NCBI RefSeq assembly: GCF_004917075.1
Contig: NZ_SSYB01000005.1
Coordinates: 248,001-312,000, forward strand
DNA from: Geomonas edaphica
GTDB lineage: Bacteria; Desulfobacterota; Desulfuromonadia; Geobacterales; Geobacteraceae
Reading direction: 5' to 3'
DNA length: 64,000 nt
The position numbers were made by a program, and so were the translations under genes. The notes below the pieces were generated by a model. It was not told the origin of the DNA, searched no databases, and worked only from the letters and a program-made list of their open reading frames with translations. This document shows, piece by piece, positions 17,549 through 28,224 of this stretch; position 1 is the first letter of the stretch, and each line of letters starts with the position of its first letter.

Positions 17549-18102
17549 TACTGGTTTTGCTCCTTCATAGCGTAGAGTGCGGGCAGATTGCGCCAGTATC
17601 CTGCGATGTCCATGCCGCAGCCGAACAGGAAGCGGTCTTCAACCTCGAGACCGACGAAGTCGGCCTTGGCGCCGGGCGCCTTGCGGTCGTGTAACTTGTC
17701 CACGAGGACGGCGGTGTACACCTCGGCCGCACCTTCCTCCCGGCAGAACTTGGTGATCTCGGCGAGCGTCACCCCTTCGTCCAGGATGTCGTCGATCAAG
17801 AGCACAGTGCGTCCCTTCAGGGAGCGTTCCGGCTTCACCTTCCAGAGCAGGTTGCCGCCGAAAAGCTCCGCGCCGTAACGGGTGGCGTGGAGATAATCCA
17901 GCTCGAGGGCAAAGGGGAGTTTGTCCACCAGTTTGCCGGTCACGAACAACCCGCCGTTCATGATGCAGAACGCCACCGGGTCCGTTCCCGCCAGGCGCTC
18001 CGCGATCTCCTGCGCCATGCGTGACAGCGCCTCCTCGACTTCCTGCTCCGACTTGAGACAATCCGCTTTGTTTCGGATGTCCTCCATGTCCTTGAGTACC
18101 AT
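17548..18102 (-). CDS. hpt: Hypoxanthine phosphoribosyltransferase
   Basis: A 184-residue type I phosphoribosyltransferase. The PRPP-binding loop VLLIDDILDEGVTL is at about residue 100, a PPi-loop region NGGLFVTGKL near 50, and the purine-contact region near the C-terminus (DFVGLEVEDRFLFGCGMD). It converts hypoxanthine or guanine plus PRPP to IMP or GMP in the cytoplasm. The ATG at 18102 follows AAGGAG; the longer frame to 18183 lacks a ribosome site. The coupled permease downstream supplies its substrate. Confidence 0.92.
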   Translation of the reverse strand: MVLKDMEDIRNKADCLKSEQEVEEALSRMAQEIAERLAGTDPVAFCIMNGGLFVTGKLVDKLPFALELDYLHATRYGAELFGGNLLWKVKPERSLKGRTVLLIDDILDEGVTLAEITKFCREEGAAEVYTAVLVDKLHDRKAPGAKADFVGLEVEDRFLFGCGMDIAGYWRNLPALYAMKEQNQ

Positions 18103-18138
18103 TACCGCTCCTTCGGAACATTTGTTTAAAATGGTCGA

Positions 18139-18167
18139 ACCATAGCAGATTAGTCGTGTAAAAACAA
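18139..18167 (-). promoter_or_regulatory. Promoter of the hpt-permease operon
   Basis: TTGTTT (18162-18167), a 17-bp spacer and TATGGT (18139-18144) on the minus strand, 37 bp before the hpt start. Confidence 0.55.
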
Positions 18168-18307
18168 GTAATTGAACTCTCATTAGTTGAAATTGCCCGT
18201 ATACGGGTGGCGTGCAAGGGGGCTGTAGGGGGCACGGAGCGGTTTGACAACCTACGCTCCCTTCTTTTTTCTTTCACCCGGTCGCCCAAAGATGGTAATT
18301 TGGCGCA

Positions 18308-19987
18308 ATGTCTTGGAAGATCATTGAAAGAAAACGCGCCCTTCTGGCAGGAGAAAGCGGCCCGGTCACCGGCAAAGGTGGCGGAGGCCTCTCCTGCTGC
18401 CTGGTCTACCCCAACCGCTATCACTCCGCCATGAGCAACCTGGGCTTTCAGGCGGTGTACGCCATGCTGAACGCCCTACCAGGCGTCACCTGCGACCGTG
18501 CCTTCCTGCCGGAGCGGGAAGAGCTGGAGGAGCTCGAGCGGACGCGGGAGACCCTGCTCTCCCTGGAGACGGAACGTCCGCTCTCCTCGTTCGACCTCAT
18601 CGCCTTTTCCATCTCCTTTGAGAGCGATTACCTGAACCTCCCTGTCATCTTCCGTCTTAGCGGGATCCATCCTTTCGCGGCGGAACGCTCGCCGCTGCAG
18701 CCGCTTATCATGGCGGGAGGAGCGGCCCTCTTCCTGAACCCGGAACCGGTTGCCCCGTTCCTCGACCTAGTCTGCGTGGGGGAGGCTGAGCCCATCCTCC
18801 CCGGGCTCTTCGAACTTTTGCAGCGCGGTGCCGGGTCGCGCCTGGCTCTCCTCGCGGATGCCTCGGCTCTCCCCGGCGTGTACGTGCCGTCGCTCTACGA
18901 GCCTAAGTACGAGGGGGCACGTCAGGTGGCGCTCAAGGTCGCGCCGGGTGCGCCTGAAAAGGTGTGCCGCCTCTGGGACCCCGACCAGGAGAGCCGCCCC
19001 ACCGCTACCGTGCTCCACACCGCGGCGACTGAATTCTCAGGAATGCACCTGGTCGAGCTCTCACGCGGCTGCCCGCGTGCATGCCGTTTCTGCGCCGCCG
19101 GGTTCATCTACCTCCCGTACCGGACGCGCTCTCCGGAGCTCGTGCGCCGGGAGGTGATGGAAGGGGTGGGGGAAGGGAGGAAGGTGGGGCTTGTGGCCGC
19201 TGCGGTCTCGGACTACGCCGGCATCGGGGACCTCTGCTGCGACATCGTCGCCGCGGGGGGGAAGTTCTCGGTCTCCTCGTTCCGGATCGACCACCTGGAC
19301 GGCCGGATGATCGAGGCGCTCAAGGCGAGCGGGCAGAAGTCGGTGGCACTCGCCCCCGAGGGGGGCTCGCAGCGCTTGAGGGATCTCGTGAAGAAAGGGA
19401 TCGACGAGGAGCAGATCCTTGCCGCCTGCGACATGCTGGTGAGCCACGACATATTGAACCTGAAGCTCTACTTCATCATCGGGCTTCCCACCGAAACCCA
19501 GGAGGACCTGGAGGAGCTGGTGGCGCTCACCGTGAAGATCAGGGAGCGGGTGCTGGCCGCGGCGAAGGCGAACCGGCGCCTGGGCGAGATCCAGCTCTCC
19601 GTGAACCCGTTCATCCCCAAGCCCTTCACCCCGTTCCAGTGGTGCGCGATGGAGCCGGTGAAGTCGCTGGAGAAGAAATGGAAGTTCCTGCAGAAGGCGC
19701 TCGGGCGGCTTTCCAACGTGAAGCTGCAGATGGAGAGCCCGCGCGAGGCGTACCAGCAGGCGCTTTTGTCGCGCGGGGACCGCAGGCTCGCCGCACTCCT
19801 CGTCGAGGCGGACCGGCTACGCAACTGGAAGGAGGCGCTGCGGGAGACGGACCTCGATTGTGACGGCTATGTGCATCGCGAGGTGCCGCTCGACGAGATG
19901 CTCCCTTGGGATTTCATCGATGGGGGGGATACCGGCCGTCTGAAGCGTGAATACCTGAAGGCGTTTGGCGGGGAGGACGCGGGTTGA
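18308..19987 (+). CDS. B12-binding domain radical SAM protein
   Basis: 559 residues. The N-terminal 230 residues resemble a degenerate cobalamin-binding domain (LVYPNRYHSAMSNLGFQ, LIMAGGAALFLNPEP, VCVGEAEPIL). The radical SAM core follows with the cluster motif CPRACRFC at about residues 254-261 and the rest of the barrel (KSVALAPEGGSQRL, LKLYFIIGLPTET, SVNPFIPKPFTPFQW). The C-terminus has a helical tail. It belongs to the large COG1032 group; the reaction is not known, and methylation or hopanoid/lipid chemistry are only possibilities. The start at 18308 has no strong ribosome site. No obvious partner gene is adjacent. Confidence 0.85.
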   Translation: MSWKIIERKRALLAGESGPVTGKGGGGLSCCLVYPNRYHSAMSNLGFQAVYAMLNALPGVTCDRAFLPEREELEELERTRETLLSLETERPLSSFDLIAFSISFESDYLNLPVIFRLSGIHPFAAERSPLQPLIMAGGAALFLNPEPVAPFLDLVCVGEAEPILPGLFELLQRGAGSRLALLADASALPGVYVPSLYEPKYEGARQVALKVAPGAPEKVCRLWDPDQESRPTATVLHTAATEFSGMHLVELSRGCPRACRFCAAGFIYLPYRTRSPELVRREVMEGVGEGRKVGLVAAAVSDYAGIGDLCCDIVAAGGKFSVSSFRIDHLDGRMIEALKASGQKSVALAPEGGSQRLRDLVKKGIDEEQILAACDMLVSHDILNLKLYFIIGLPTETQEDLEELVALTVKIRERVLAAAKANRRLGEIQLSVNPFIPKPFTPFQWCAMEPVKSLEKKWKFLQKALGRLSNVKLQMESPREAYQQALLSRGDRRLAALLVEADRLRNWKEALRETDLDCDGYVHREVPLDEMLPWDFIDGGDTGRLKREYLKAFGGEDAG

Positions 19988-19995
19988 GAGGTGTT

Positions 19996-20031
19996 GGCTC
20001 CCCCGCCCTTCGTTAACGGGGCGGGGGAGCC
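19996..20031. terminator. Bidirectional hairpin between convergent genes
   Basis: GGCTCCCCCGCCC pairs with its complement around a 9- to 10-nt loop, followed by a T-rich but interrupted run on the plus strand. It lies between the radical SAM gene and the convergent beta-barrel gene. Confidence 0.65.
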
Positions 20032-20058
20032 GGTCGTTCTTTTGGTGAAGTGGCTTTC

Positions 20059-20646
20059 TTAGTTGAAGAAGAACCTCGCACCCACGGTGAAGGAGAGGGC
20101 GGAGGGGTCGAATTTCCCGCTGCCGTTCGGGCCGTCCACGTCCGCCTTGAACGACTCGATCCCCTTGAGCTCGAGGTTGAGGGCCACCTGCCGGTTCACG
20201 AAACAATCCAGACCGCCGCTTACGTGGGCGCCGACGGTGGTGTTGGTGTACTTTCGATCGAGGTCGTTGATGAGGACGTCGAGCCCGGCACCCACGTACG
20301 GAACCACGTTCCTCTGGCCCTGAAAGCGGTACTGGGCGCCGATGGAGACGTCGGTCACGTCGGCGTCGCCGAAGTCGGAGGTGTCGAAGGTCGAGCGGCT
20401 CACTTCCATCTCCACCGCGACGTTGTCATCCACCCCGAACATGAGGCCTACGCCACCGGTCAGTCCCGCGTCGCTGGAAACCACCATCTTGCCGTACTGG
20501 CTGTTCATCTCGGAGTCAGCAGGGTTCGTGATGCCGATCTTGCCGCTCACCGCGATCCTCCCCCTCAACTCCTCCGCCGATGCCTCTCCCGCGAGGGGGG
20601 CTGCAAGGAGCAGCGCGCCCACCAAGAGCAGTAACATTTTGCGCAT
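20059..20646 (-). CDS. Outer membrane beta-barrel protein (OmpA-like/porin fold)
   Basis: 195 residues. A signal peptide (MLLLLVGALLLAAPLAGEASAEE) is followed by amphipathic strands every 10 to 12 residues (RIAVSGKIGIT, GGVGLMFGVDD, VSIGAQYRFQG, PYVGAGLDVL, VALNLELKGI) and a C-terminal aromatic (GARFFFN). This matches small 8-strand outer membrane barrels. The start at 20646 follows a GGAGG site 11 nt away; an in-frame ATG three codons later is possible. No specific function can be assigned. Confidence 0.78.
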   Translation of the reverse strand: MRKMLLLLVGALLLAAPLAGEASAEELRGRIAVSGKIGITNPADSEMNSQYGKMVVSSDAGLTGGVGLMFGVDDNVAVEMEVSRSTFDTSDFGDADVTDVSIGAQYRFQGQRNVVPYVGAGLDVLINDLDRKYTNTTVGAHVSGGLDCFVNRQVALNLELKGIESFKADVDGPNGSGKFDPSALSFTVGARFFFN

Positions 20647-20769
20647 CTGTAGTCTTCCCTCCATAGAAACGTTCATTGAAGCTGCCGCATCTTAGGGCAA
20701 AATGCGGCAGCCTTCAAGCCTAATGAAGTTTTTACGGCGAGAGACGCGGTCGTCCTGAGCCGGTAGCCC

Positions 20770-21426
20770 CTACTTGATCAGTTCGAGGGTCGCCTTGATC
20801 GCCTTCTCGATCCCCTTGCCCGCCTCGGCGATGCCGCCGGCCAGCATGTAGGCGGGGGTAGAAACGATGAGGTTGTCGCGGTCCACGATGCAGTCGACCG
20901 CCGGGCACTCGACGTGAGTCGCACCGGTGGCGCCGATCGCCTGGGCGGTGCCCGGGTCGTTACCGATGGTGAGTTTAGGCGCCAGGTCCTTGCCGAGGGC
21001 GAGGGCGATGACGGCGGGTGCTATGCAGATGGCGCAGATCGGCTTTTTGGCCGCCGCCATCTCGCGGATCAGCTTGAGCACGTCCGGCTGCACGCTCCCC
21101 TGAGGCCCCGCTGACGCGAAGCTGCAGAGGTTCTTTGCTGCGCCGAAGCCCCCCGGGAAGACGATGGCGTCGAGCTCGGCGGCCTTTGCGTTCTTCACGT
21201 CGGAGATCTCGCCGCGCGCGATGCGGGCCGCCTCCACCAGCACCTTGCGCTTCGCGCCGGTTTCCTGCATGGTCACGTGGTTCACCTCGTCGAGTTCCAC
21301 GTCCGGGGCGAAGCAGACCGCCTTGGCGCCGCTGTTGTCAATGGCGAGCAATGTGAGCACCGCCTCGTGAATTTCGCTTCCATCACGCACACCGCAGCCT
21401 GAGAGAATTACACCTATCTTTTTCAT
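20770..21426 (-). CDS. elbB: ElbB-type DJ-1/PfpI glyoxalase-like protein
   Basis: The 218-residue protein is close in length to E. coli ElbB (about 217). IGVILSGCGVRDGSEIHEAV is the family N-terminus, the nucleophile-elbow region is FPGGFGAAKNL, and the catalytic Cys lies in KPICAICIAPAV. ElbB is described as an isoprenoid biosynthesis-associated protein with glyoxalase activity. AGGAGG lies upstream of the ATG (7-8 nt). It is transcribed alone as far as can be seen. Confidence 0.9.
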   Translation of the reverse strand: MKKIGVILSGCGVRDGSEIHEAVLTLLAIDNSGAKAVCFAPDVELDEVNHVTMQETGAKRKVLVEAARIARGEISDVKNAKAAELDAIVFPGGFGAAKNLCSFASAGPQGSVQPDVLKLIREMAAAKKPICAICIAPAVIALALGKDLAPKLTIGNDPGTAQAIGATGATHVECPAVDCIVDRDNLIVSTPAYMLAGGIAEAGKGIEKAIKATLELIK

Positions 21427-21560
21427 GCAAGAACCTCCTGTCTTGTGTAGTGTAGGTCGACTGCGATATTCTAAGCGCTGCCCCGTTGCTGTGCAAGGGG
21501 TTTTAGCCCCGTTTAATAGAAGCTGTCGGTCTCAACCAGTCACACCAAGGACCAGATACA

Positions 21561-21758
21561 ATGTCGTTGCCTCATGACTTTCCAGAGATAGATCCCGATC
21601 GCTGCACCGGCTGCGGGCGCTGCGTTGCCGCCTGCCACGAGCGCTGCATCACCCTCGAGGTATCCGGGTTCCGAAAGTACGCCTTGCTGGTCAGCCCGCA
21701 GCTTTGCAACGGCTGCGGCGCCTGTCTCGCCGCCTGCCCGGTGCGCGCCCTCACCTGA
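21561..21758 (+). CDS. Small 2[4Fe-4S] ferredoxin
   Basis: A 65-residue protein with two cluster motifs, CTGCGRCVAAC and CNGCGACLAAC, each continuing to the fourth Cys as in bacterial-type ferredoxins. It is a soluble low-potential electron carrier. The gene stops one base before the end of the convergent MFS gene. The redox partner is not shown by context. Confidence 0.88.
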   Translation: MSLPHDFPEIDPDRCTGCGRCVAACHERCITLEVSGFRKYALLVSPQLCNGCGACLAACPVRALT

Positions 21759-22994
21759 TCACTCGCCTCCCAGTCGATCCACCGCCAGAAGTCTCGGGAA
21801 GAGACGCATCCACAAGAGCACGACGACCATGGTTCCGACGCCGCCGATCAGGACGGCGGGCACCGTGCCGAAAAGGGCGGCGGTAACCCCGGACTCGAAC
21901 TCGCCCAACTGGTTCGAGGTCCCGACGAACATGGAGTTGACCGCGCTTACCCTGCCGCGCATCTCGTCCGGCGTCTCGATCTGTACGAGCGAGGAGCGGA
22001 TGACGACGCTTACTATGTCGGCCGCTCCGAGTACGGCAAGGGAGAGCATGGAGAGGGTGAAGGAGTTGGAGAGGCCGAAGACGACGGTGGCCGCGCCGAA
22101 GAGGAACACGCTGACGAACATGGTGCGCCCGACCCGGCCACCGAGCGGGTTCCGGGCGAGAAAGAGCGAAACGGCGAGGGCGCCCAGGGCCGGGGCGGCG
22201 CGCAAGAGACCCAGACCGACCGGACCGGTGTGCAGTATGTCCCGGGCGAACACCGGCAAAAGCGCCGTCGCACCCCCCAGGAGTACCGCGAAGAGGTCGA
22301 GCGAGATGGCACCCAGGATCTCCTGCCGGCTTCTGATGAATGCGATCCCCGCAAAGAGGGAGGTAAGGGTGGCCGGCTCGCGGCTTGCGGGGGGGCGCTC
22401 CACCTTGATGCGGGAAAGAAGGACGCTCGCGCAGAAGAAGAGGGCGGCGGCGGAACCGTAGACCGTGGTGGGGCCGAGGGCGTAGAGTAGGCCGCCCAGG
22501 GCCGGGCCGGCGATGCTCGCGGTCTGGTTCGCCGATGCGGACCACGCCTGTGCGCGCGGGATCAGATGCTGCGGCACGAGCCACGGGACCAGGGTGAGCA
22601 TGGTCGGCCCCTCGAAGGCGCGCAGCGCGCCCGCGACGAAGACGACGGCGAGAATCCCCTCCTTTTGCAGCCATCCCATCCACGTCCCAAGAGCCAGTAC
22701 GACCAGGGCCGCTCCCTCCAGCACCTGGCAGGCCCCGGCGATGCGGCGCCGGTCGTAGCGGTCGGCGACGTGCCCCACGGCGAGGGTGAGCATGAACATG
22801 GGGAGAAACTGTGCGAGTCCCACGAGCCCGAGATAAAAGACTGAGCCGGTCAGGGCGTAGATCTGCCACCCGACCGCTACCGCCAGCATCTGTAGCGCAA
22901 CCGAGGAGCAGACGCGAGCCAGCCAGAAGAGCCGGAACGGCTCGTGGCCGAGCACGGACTGCGGGTTGTGCTTTTGGGTGTCGAGAGAAGTCAT
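21759..22994 (-). CDS. MFS transporter (MFS_3/EntS-like)
   Basis: 411 residues with about 12 hydrophobic segments. The N-terminus FRLFWLARVCSSVALQM and the loop motif VGHVADRYDRRR are typical of the exporter group that includes EntS. It is distantly similar to the MFS protein at 4709-5977. The ATG at 22994 lacks a clear ribosome site, and an upstream in-frame start at 23096 adds sequence unlike a transporter N-terminus, so the exact start is uncertain. Substrate unknown. Confidence 0.83.
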   Translation of the reverse strand: MTSLDTQKHNPQSVLGHEPFRLFWLARVCSSVALQMLAVAVGWQIYALTGSVFYLGLVGLAQFLPMFMLTLAVGHVADRYDRRRIAGACQVLEGAALVVLALGTWMGWLQKEGILAVVFVAGALRAFEGPTMLTLVPWLVPQHLIPRAQAWSASANQTASIAGPALGGLLYALGPTTVYGSAAALFFCASVLLSRIKVERPPASREPATLTSLFAGIAFIRSRQEILGAISLDLFAVLLGGATALLPVFARDILHTGPVGLGLLRAAPALGALAVSLFLARNPLGGRVGRTMFVSVFLFGAATVVFGLSNSFTLSMLSLAVLGAADIVSVVIRSSLVQIETPDEMRGRVSAVNSMFVGTSNQLGEFESGVTAALFGTVPAVLIGGVGTMVVVLLWMRLFPRLLAVDRLGGE

Positions 22995-23166
22995 AGGGGA
23001 TGGGCCGTACCGGCATTTACTGACATTGGCGATGGATGCATGACACTGTCCTGCAGCAGGATGAGTTTTAGACCAGTTTCCCGCTGTTGACAACATCGTT
23101 CTTTACCATACTCTTCAATTGGCGGTGATTTCGCCAGGAATCCTTTTCGAGCAAAGGAGGCAGGTC

Positions 23167-23325
23167 ATGCTGTACTTCATCAAGCAGAACATCATCCACA
23201 CCTATCCGGTTGCCAAAGGGTGCGCTGAAAGCCGCGACCAGGAGCAGTTGCGCGATACGGTGCCGTACGAGGTGAAGGAATGTCCGTACTGCATGCGGGT
23301 GTGGCCGGGGAAAAAGGAGGCGTAA
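23167..23325 (+). CDS. Small hypothetical protein with CPYC motif
   Basis: 52 residues starting MLYFIKQNIIHTYPVAKGC, with ECPYCMRVWPGKKEA at the C-terminus. A consensus AAAGGAGG lies 6 nt before the ATG at 23167, which is preferred to an upstream start at 23119. A CxxC plus an upstream Cys suggests a small metal-binding or redox protein. It ends in a good terminator. No known family recognised. Confidence 0.6.
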   Translation: MLYFIKQNIIHTYPVAKGCAESRDQEQLRDTVPYEVKECPYCMRVWPGKKEA

Positions 23326-23352
23326 GGCTGGGCCGGAAGCGGCAAAAAGAAA

Positions 23353-23387
23353 AGGCCGCCTTCCCTGAGGGAGGCGGCCTTTCTTTT
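23353..23387 (+). terminator. Terminator of the 52-residue ORF
   Basis: AGGCCGCC/GGCGGCCT plus an inner TCCC/GGGA stem, followed by a T-rich run (TTCTTTT). It also lies just beyond the 3' end of the tRNA cluster. Confidence 0.8.
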
Positions 23388-23389
23388 GG

Positions 23390-23464
23390 TGGTGATCCCA
23401 AGGGGACTTGAACCCCTGTTACCGACGTGAAAGGCCGGTGTCCTAACCACTAGACGATGGGACC
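23390..23464 (-). tRNA. tRNA-Glu (anticodon TTC), copy A
   Basis: A 75-nt cloverleaf including an encoded CCA. The acceptor is GGTCCCA/TGGGATC, the anticodon stem-loop is CCGGC-CTTTCAC-GTCGG, and the T-arm is AGGGG-TTCAAGT-CCCCT. It lies directly behind a terminator-like hairpin. Its body differs from the other tRNA-Glu at 23629. Confidence 0.95.
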
Positions 23465-23465
23465 G

Positions 23466-23503
23466 AAAAAAACAGGTTAAGTTTGAGGGTCAAACTTAAC
23501 CTG
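23466..23503 (-). terminator. Terminator-like hairpin between tRNA-Lys and tRNA-Glu
   Basis: A perfect 14-bp inverted repeat (CAGGTTAAGTTTGA, 3-nt loop, complement) followed by seven Ts on the minus strand. The T run ends one base before the first base of tRNA-Glu copy A. Confidence 0.75.
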
Positions 23504-23514
23504 CCTTTGAGGGG

Positions 23515-23590
23515 TGGTGAGCCGCGTTGGGATCGAACCAACGACCACCTGATTAAAAGTCAGGTGCTCTACCAACTGAGCTAGCGGCTC
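23515..23590 (-). tRNA. tRNA-Lys (anticodon TTT), copy A
   Basis: A 76-nt cloverleaf with encoded CCA. The acceptor is GAGCCGC/GCGGCTC, the anticodon loop is CTTTTAA, and the T-arm is GTTGG-TTCGATC-CCAAC. It is identical in sequence to the copy at 23710-23785. Confidence 0.96.
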
Positions 23591-23628
23591 CCTCGAGGGG
23601 GATAATCCCCTTTGTGCTGTTGTTTGAG

Positions 23629-23706
23629 TGGCGTCCCCAGCCGGATTTGAACCGGCGTCGCCGCCGTGAAAGGGCGGTGTCCTGGGCCGGGCTAGACGAT
23701 GGGGAC
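23629..23706 (-). tRNA. tRNA-Glu (anticodon TTC), copy B
   Basis: A 78-nt cloverleaf with encoded CCA. The acceptor is GTCCCCA/TGGGGAC, the anticodon stem is CCGCC-CTTTCAC-GGCGG, and the D-loop is longer and GC-rich. It has the same anticodon as copy A but a different body and discriminator base (G instead of A). Confidence 0.93.
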
Positions 23707-23709
23707 GGG

Positions 23710-23785
23710 TGGTGAGCCGCGTTGGGATCGAACCAACGACCACCTGATTAAAAGTCAGGTGCTCTACCAACTGAGCTAGCGGCTC
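23710..23785 (-). tRNA. tRNA-Lys (anticodon TTT), copy B
   Basis: An exact duplicate of the tRNA-Lys at 23515-23590. It is the promoter-proximal gene of the four-tRNA cluster. Confidence 0.96.
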
Positions 23786-23811
23786 AAACAGTGCAGCGAA
23801 GCAAGAACAAC

Positions 23812-23840
23812 CTTATAGCAAATCGATTTCTGCCAGTCAA
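23812..23840 (-). promoter_or_regulatory. Sigma-70 promoter of the tRNA cluster
   Basis: TTGACT (23835-23840), a 17-bp spacer and TATAAG (23812-23817) on the minus strand, 26 bp before the first tRNA-Lys. Confidence 0.8.
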
Positions 23841-23857
23841 TACTTTTTATTAAAAAA

Positions 23858-26468
<2,611 letters not shown>

Positions 26469-26580
26469 GGGTCGTCCTAACGTCCGGGGGTACCGGCAGT
26501 CCGGCTAAATGTGGCAAGAAAGCGAGGAATCGTAACAGTATGGCGGGGGGAAGTCAAGACCATTCCCCCCGCCGTTTGAG

Positions 26581-28044
26581 CTACTCTACGCCAAGAACCC
26601 GCACCACGCTGCCGCCCTTGCCGCCGAAGGTCCCCTTCTGGGCGACCTCGAGGAGGGTGAGTTCCTTCGCTGCCGGGTTGTAGGTCCAGTCGGCCAGGTA
26701 GTTCTGGCTTTGCTTGGTGCGCCAGCTCTCTTCGAGGGAGGAGCCGTTCCAGGCGAAGGAAACGATCGAGTACTTGGAGTAAGAGCGGAGGTTGCCGAGC
26801 ACGAAGAAGCCGCTGTTTTGCGGCACCAGCACGTCACCCTTGTCGGTCACTACGATGCGCTGGTCTATGAAGCGGGTGCGGAAGGGGGTGCCGGTGGTTC
26901 TTTCGTCGGCATCCTTCTTCTGGAAGTAGGTCTCCGAGCCGCCCAGCTTGTCGCTGCTTCTCCAGATCTCCTCGCCGGTGTCCGAGTAAACAAGGAGATA
27001 GCCGCTTTCGCTGAAGGCGGTCAGGTAGGATTTGCCGCTTTTGTCACGGAACATGTTGAAGTTGAAGACGTTCGCATAACGCGGCATTTTTATGGGGTTT
27101 GTGAGCTTCACGCCGCCATCGACGATGTTCGCTTCGTACACGTCGCCGTAGAAGTCTTCGGAACGTCCCATCTGCTGGGCGTACACCTTCTTGGGGCCGC
27201 CGTAGGGTGACAGAGACCGGAACATGTACGGGATCTCCTCCGCCACGATCTTTAGTGTGTCGTTTTGCAGGGCGTAGATCCTGGAGGCGACGGTCTCGCG
27301 GTCTATGATGGTCACGAAGATGAGGACGCGCCCGCTTGCCTCGGGCCCCATTGCGTCGATGCCGAGGATCTTCATCCGGTCGGGGAGGGCCGCCTCGGTT
27401 ACCAGGTCCAATTTGGCGCCGGGACGGTAGACGTGGATCCCGGTGTTGTCGGCGACAACGACGTCCTTGGTCCCCCAGGTTGCGATCCCGCTCATGACGC
27501 CGGTGATGCGCTGGCTGTACCAGCCGGGCATCGCATCGTTGTGCACGATTTCTGCGGCTGGGGCCATGACGATTTCGGCGGACGCCGGTTTCCTGACGAT
27601 CTCGGCGCTCGGTGCGACCTGCGCGGCCGTGGCTGGGGCTGCCGCTTGAACTTTAACCTGGCTTAGGATGTCGCCCTTGATTTTCGCGGAGAGCTTGCCG
27701 ATAGCCGGGATCAGCGCGTCCACGCTCTCCCCCTGCTCGAAGGCGGACGCGACCTGTTTGCCGGAAGCGTTCTTGGCGATCACGTCGAGGCTGAACATCT
27801 TGCCCAGGGTGACGTAGCTCCCCGAGACGATCACGTCAGCCTCGGCGGCGCTGTCGACGGTTACGAGGCCTTCGCCGGCGAGACGGGTGGCCAGGAGGCG
27901 CTGCAGGGTCGGTTTCAGATTGGCAGTGTCGGCCGGGGATACGGCGAAGTCGGCAATATAGGCGCGGGTGGTGCCGGCGGAGGCTACGGTGGCGGCGAGC
28001 AGTGCGCTCAGGAGAACCAGTGTTGCGACGAGGGATCTTTTCAT
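26581..28044 (-). CDS. Secreted VCBS/FG-GAP-like protein with TolB/CsgG-like N-terminus
   Basis: 487 residues. A signal peptide (MKRSLVATLVLLSALLAATVASA) precedes about 110 residues resembling the N-terminal fold of CsgG/TolB-type lipoprotein-associated domains (DFAVSPADTANLKPTLQRLL, ADVIVSGSYVTLG). A Pro/Ala-rich linker with repeated EIV motifs follows. The rest is a beta-rich region with propeller-like repeats (GVMSGIATWGTKDVVVADN, SYLTAFSESGYLLVYSD). It is probably periplasmic or outer-membrane associated; no enzymatic motif is seen. Confidence 0.72.
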   Translation of the reverse strand: MKRSLVATLVLLSALLAATVASAGTTRAYIADFAVSPADTANLKPTLQRLLATRLAGEGLVTVDSAAEADVIVSGSYVTLGKMFSLDVIAKNASGKQVASAFEQGESVDALIPAIGKLSAKIKGDILSQVKVQAAAPATAAQVAPSAEIVRKPASAEIVMAPAAEIVHNDAMPGWYSQRITGVMSGIATWGTKDVVVADNTGIHVYRPGAKLDLVTEAALPDRMKILGIDAMGPEASGRVLIFVTIIDRETVASRIYALQNDTLKIVAEEIPYMFRSLSPYGGPKKVYAQQMGRSEDFYGDVYEANIVDGGVKLTNPIKMPRYANVFNFNMFRDKSGKSYLTAFSESGYLLVYSDTGEEIWRSSDKLGGSETYFQKKDADERTTGTPFRTRFIDQRIVVTDKGDVLVPQNSGFFVLGNLRSYSKYSIVSFAWNGSSLEESWRTKQSQNYLADWTYNPAAKELTLLEVAQKGTFGGKGGSVVRVLGVE

Positions 28045-28167
28045 GATTGCTCCGCTTTCGGGTGAATTTAAGACGCCGAATTATCGCAGAGCGATATGCG
28101 ATAGTCAAACTGTTTCGCACCTTGCTGGGCGCAGTTTTGCAAGGTGGTAGAGCTGGGGGGAGATACG

Positions 28168-28190
28168 AAAAAAGCGGGCCTAAGGCCCGC
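28168..28190 (-). terminator. Terminator of the paralog pair
   Basis: GCGGGCC-TTA-GGCCCGC stem-loop followed by six Ts on the minus strand, 34 bp after the second paralog. Confidence 0.88.
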
Positions 28191-28224
28191 CCTTTTCAAC
28201 GCATCAGATTGTCTCAAGTCGGCA

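Noticed and set aside
21625-22461. 278-codon Ser/Pro/Arg-rich frame overlapping the ferredoxin and MFS genes
   Set aside because: Composition typical of a shifted frame; both overlapped genes have clear motifs.
23390-23785. Attachment site or integrated element at the tRNA cluster
   Set aside because: The repeated segment is a complete second tRNA-Lys and no integrase or foreign genes are nearby.
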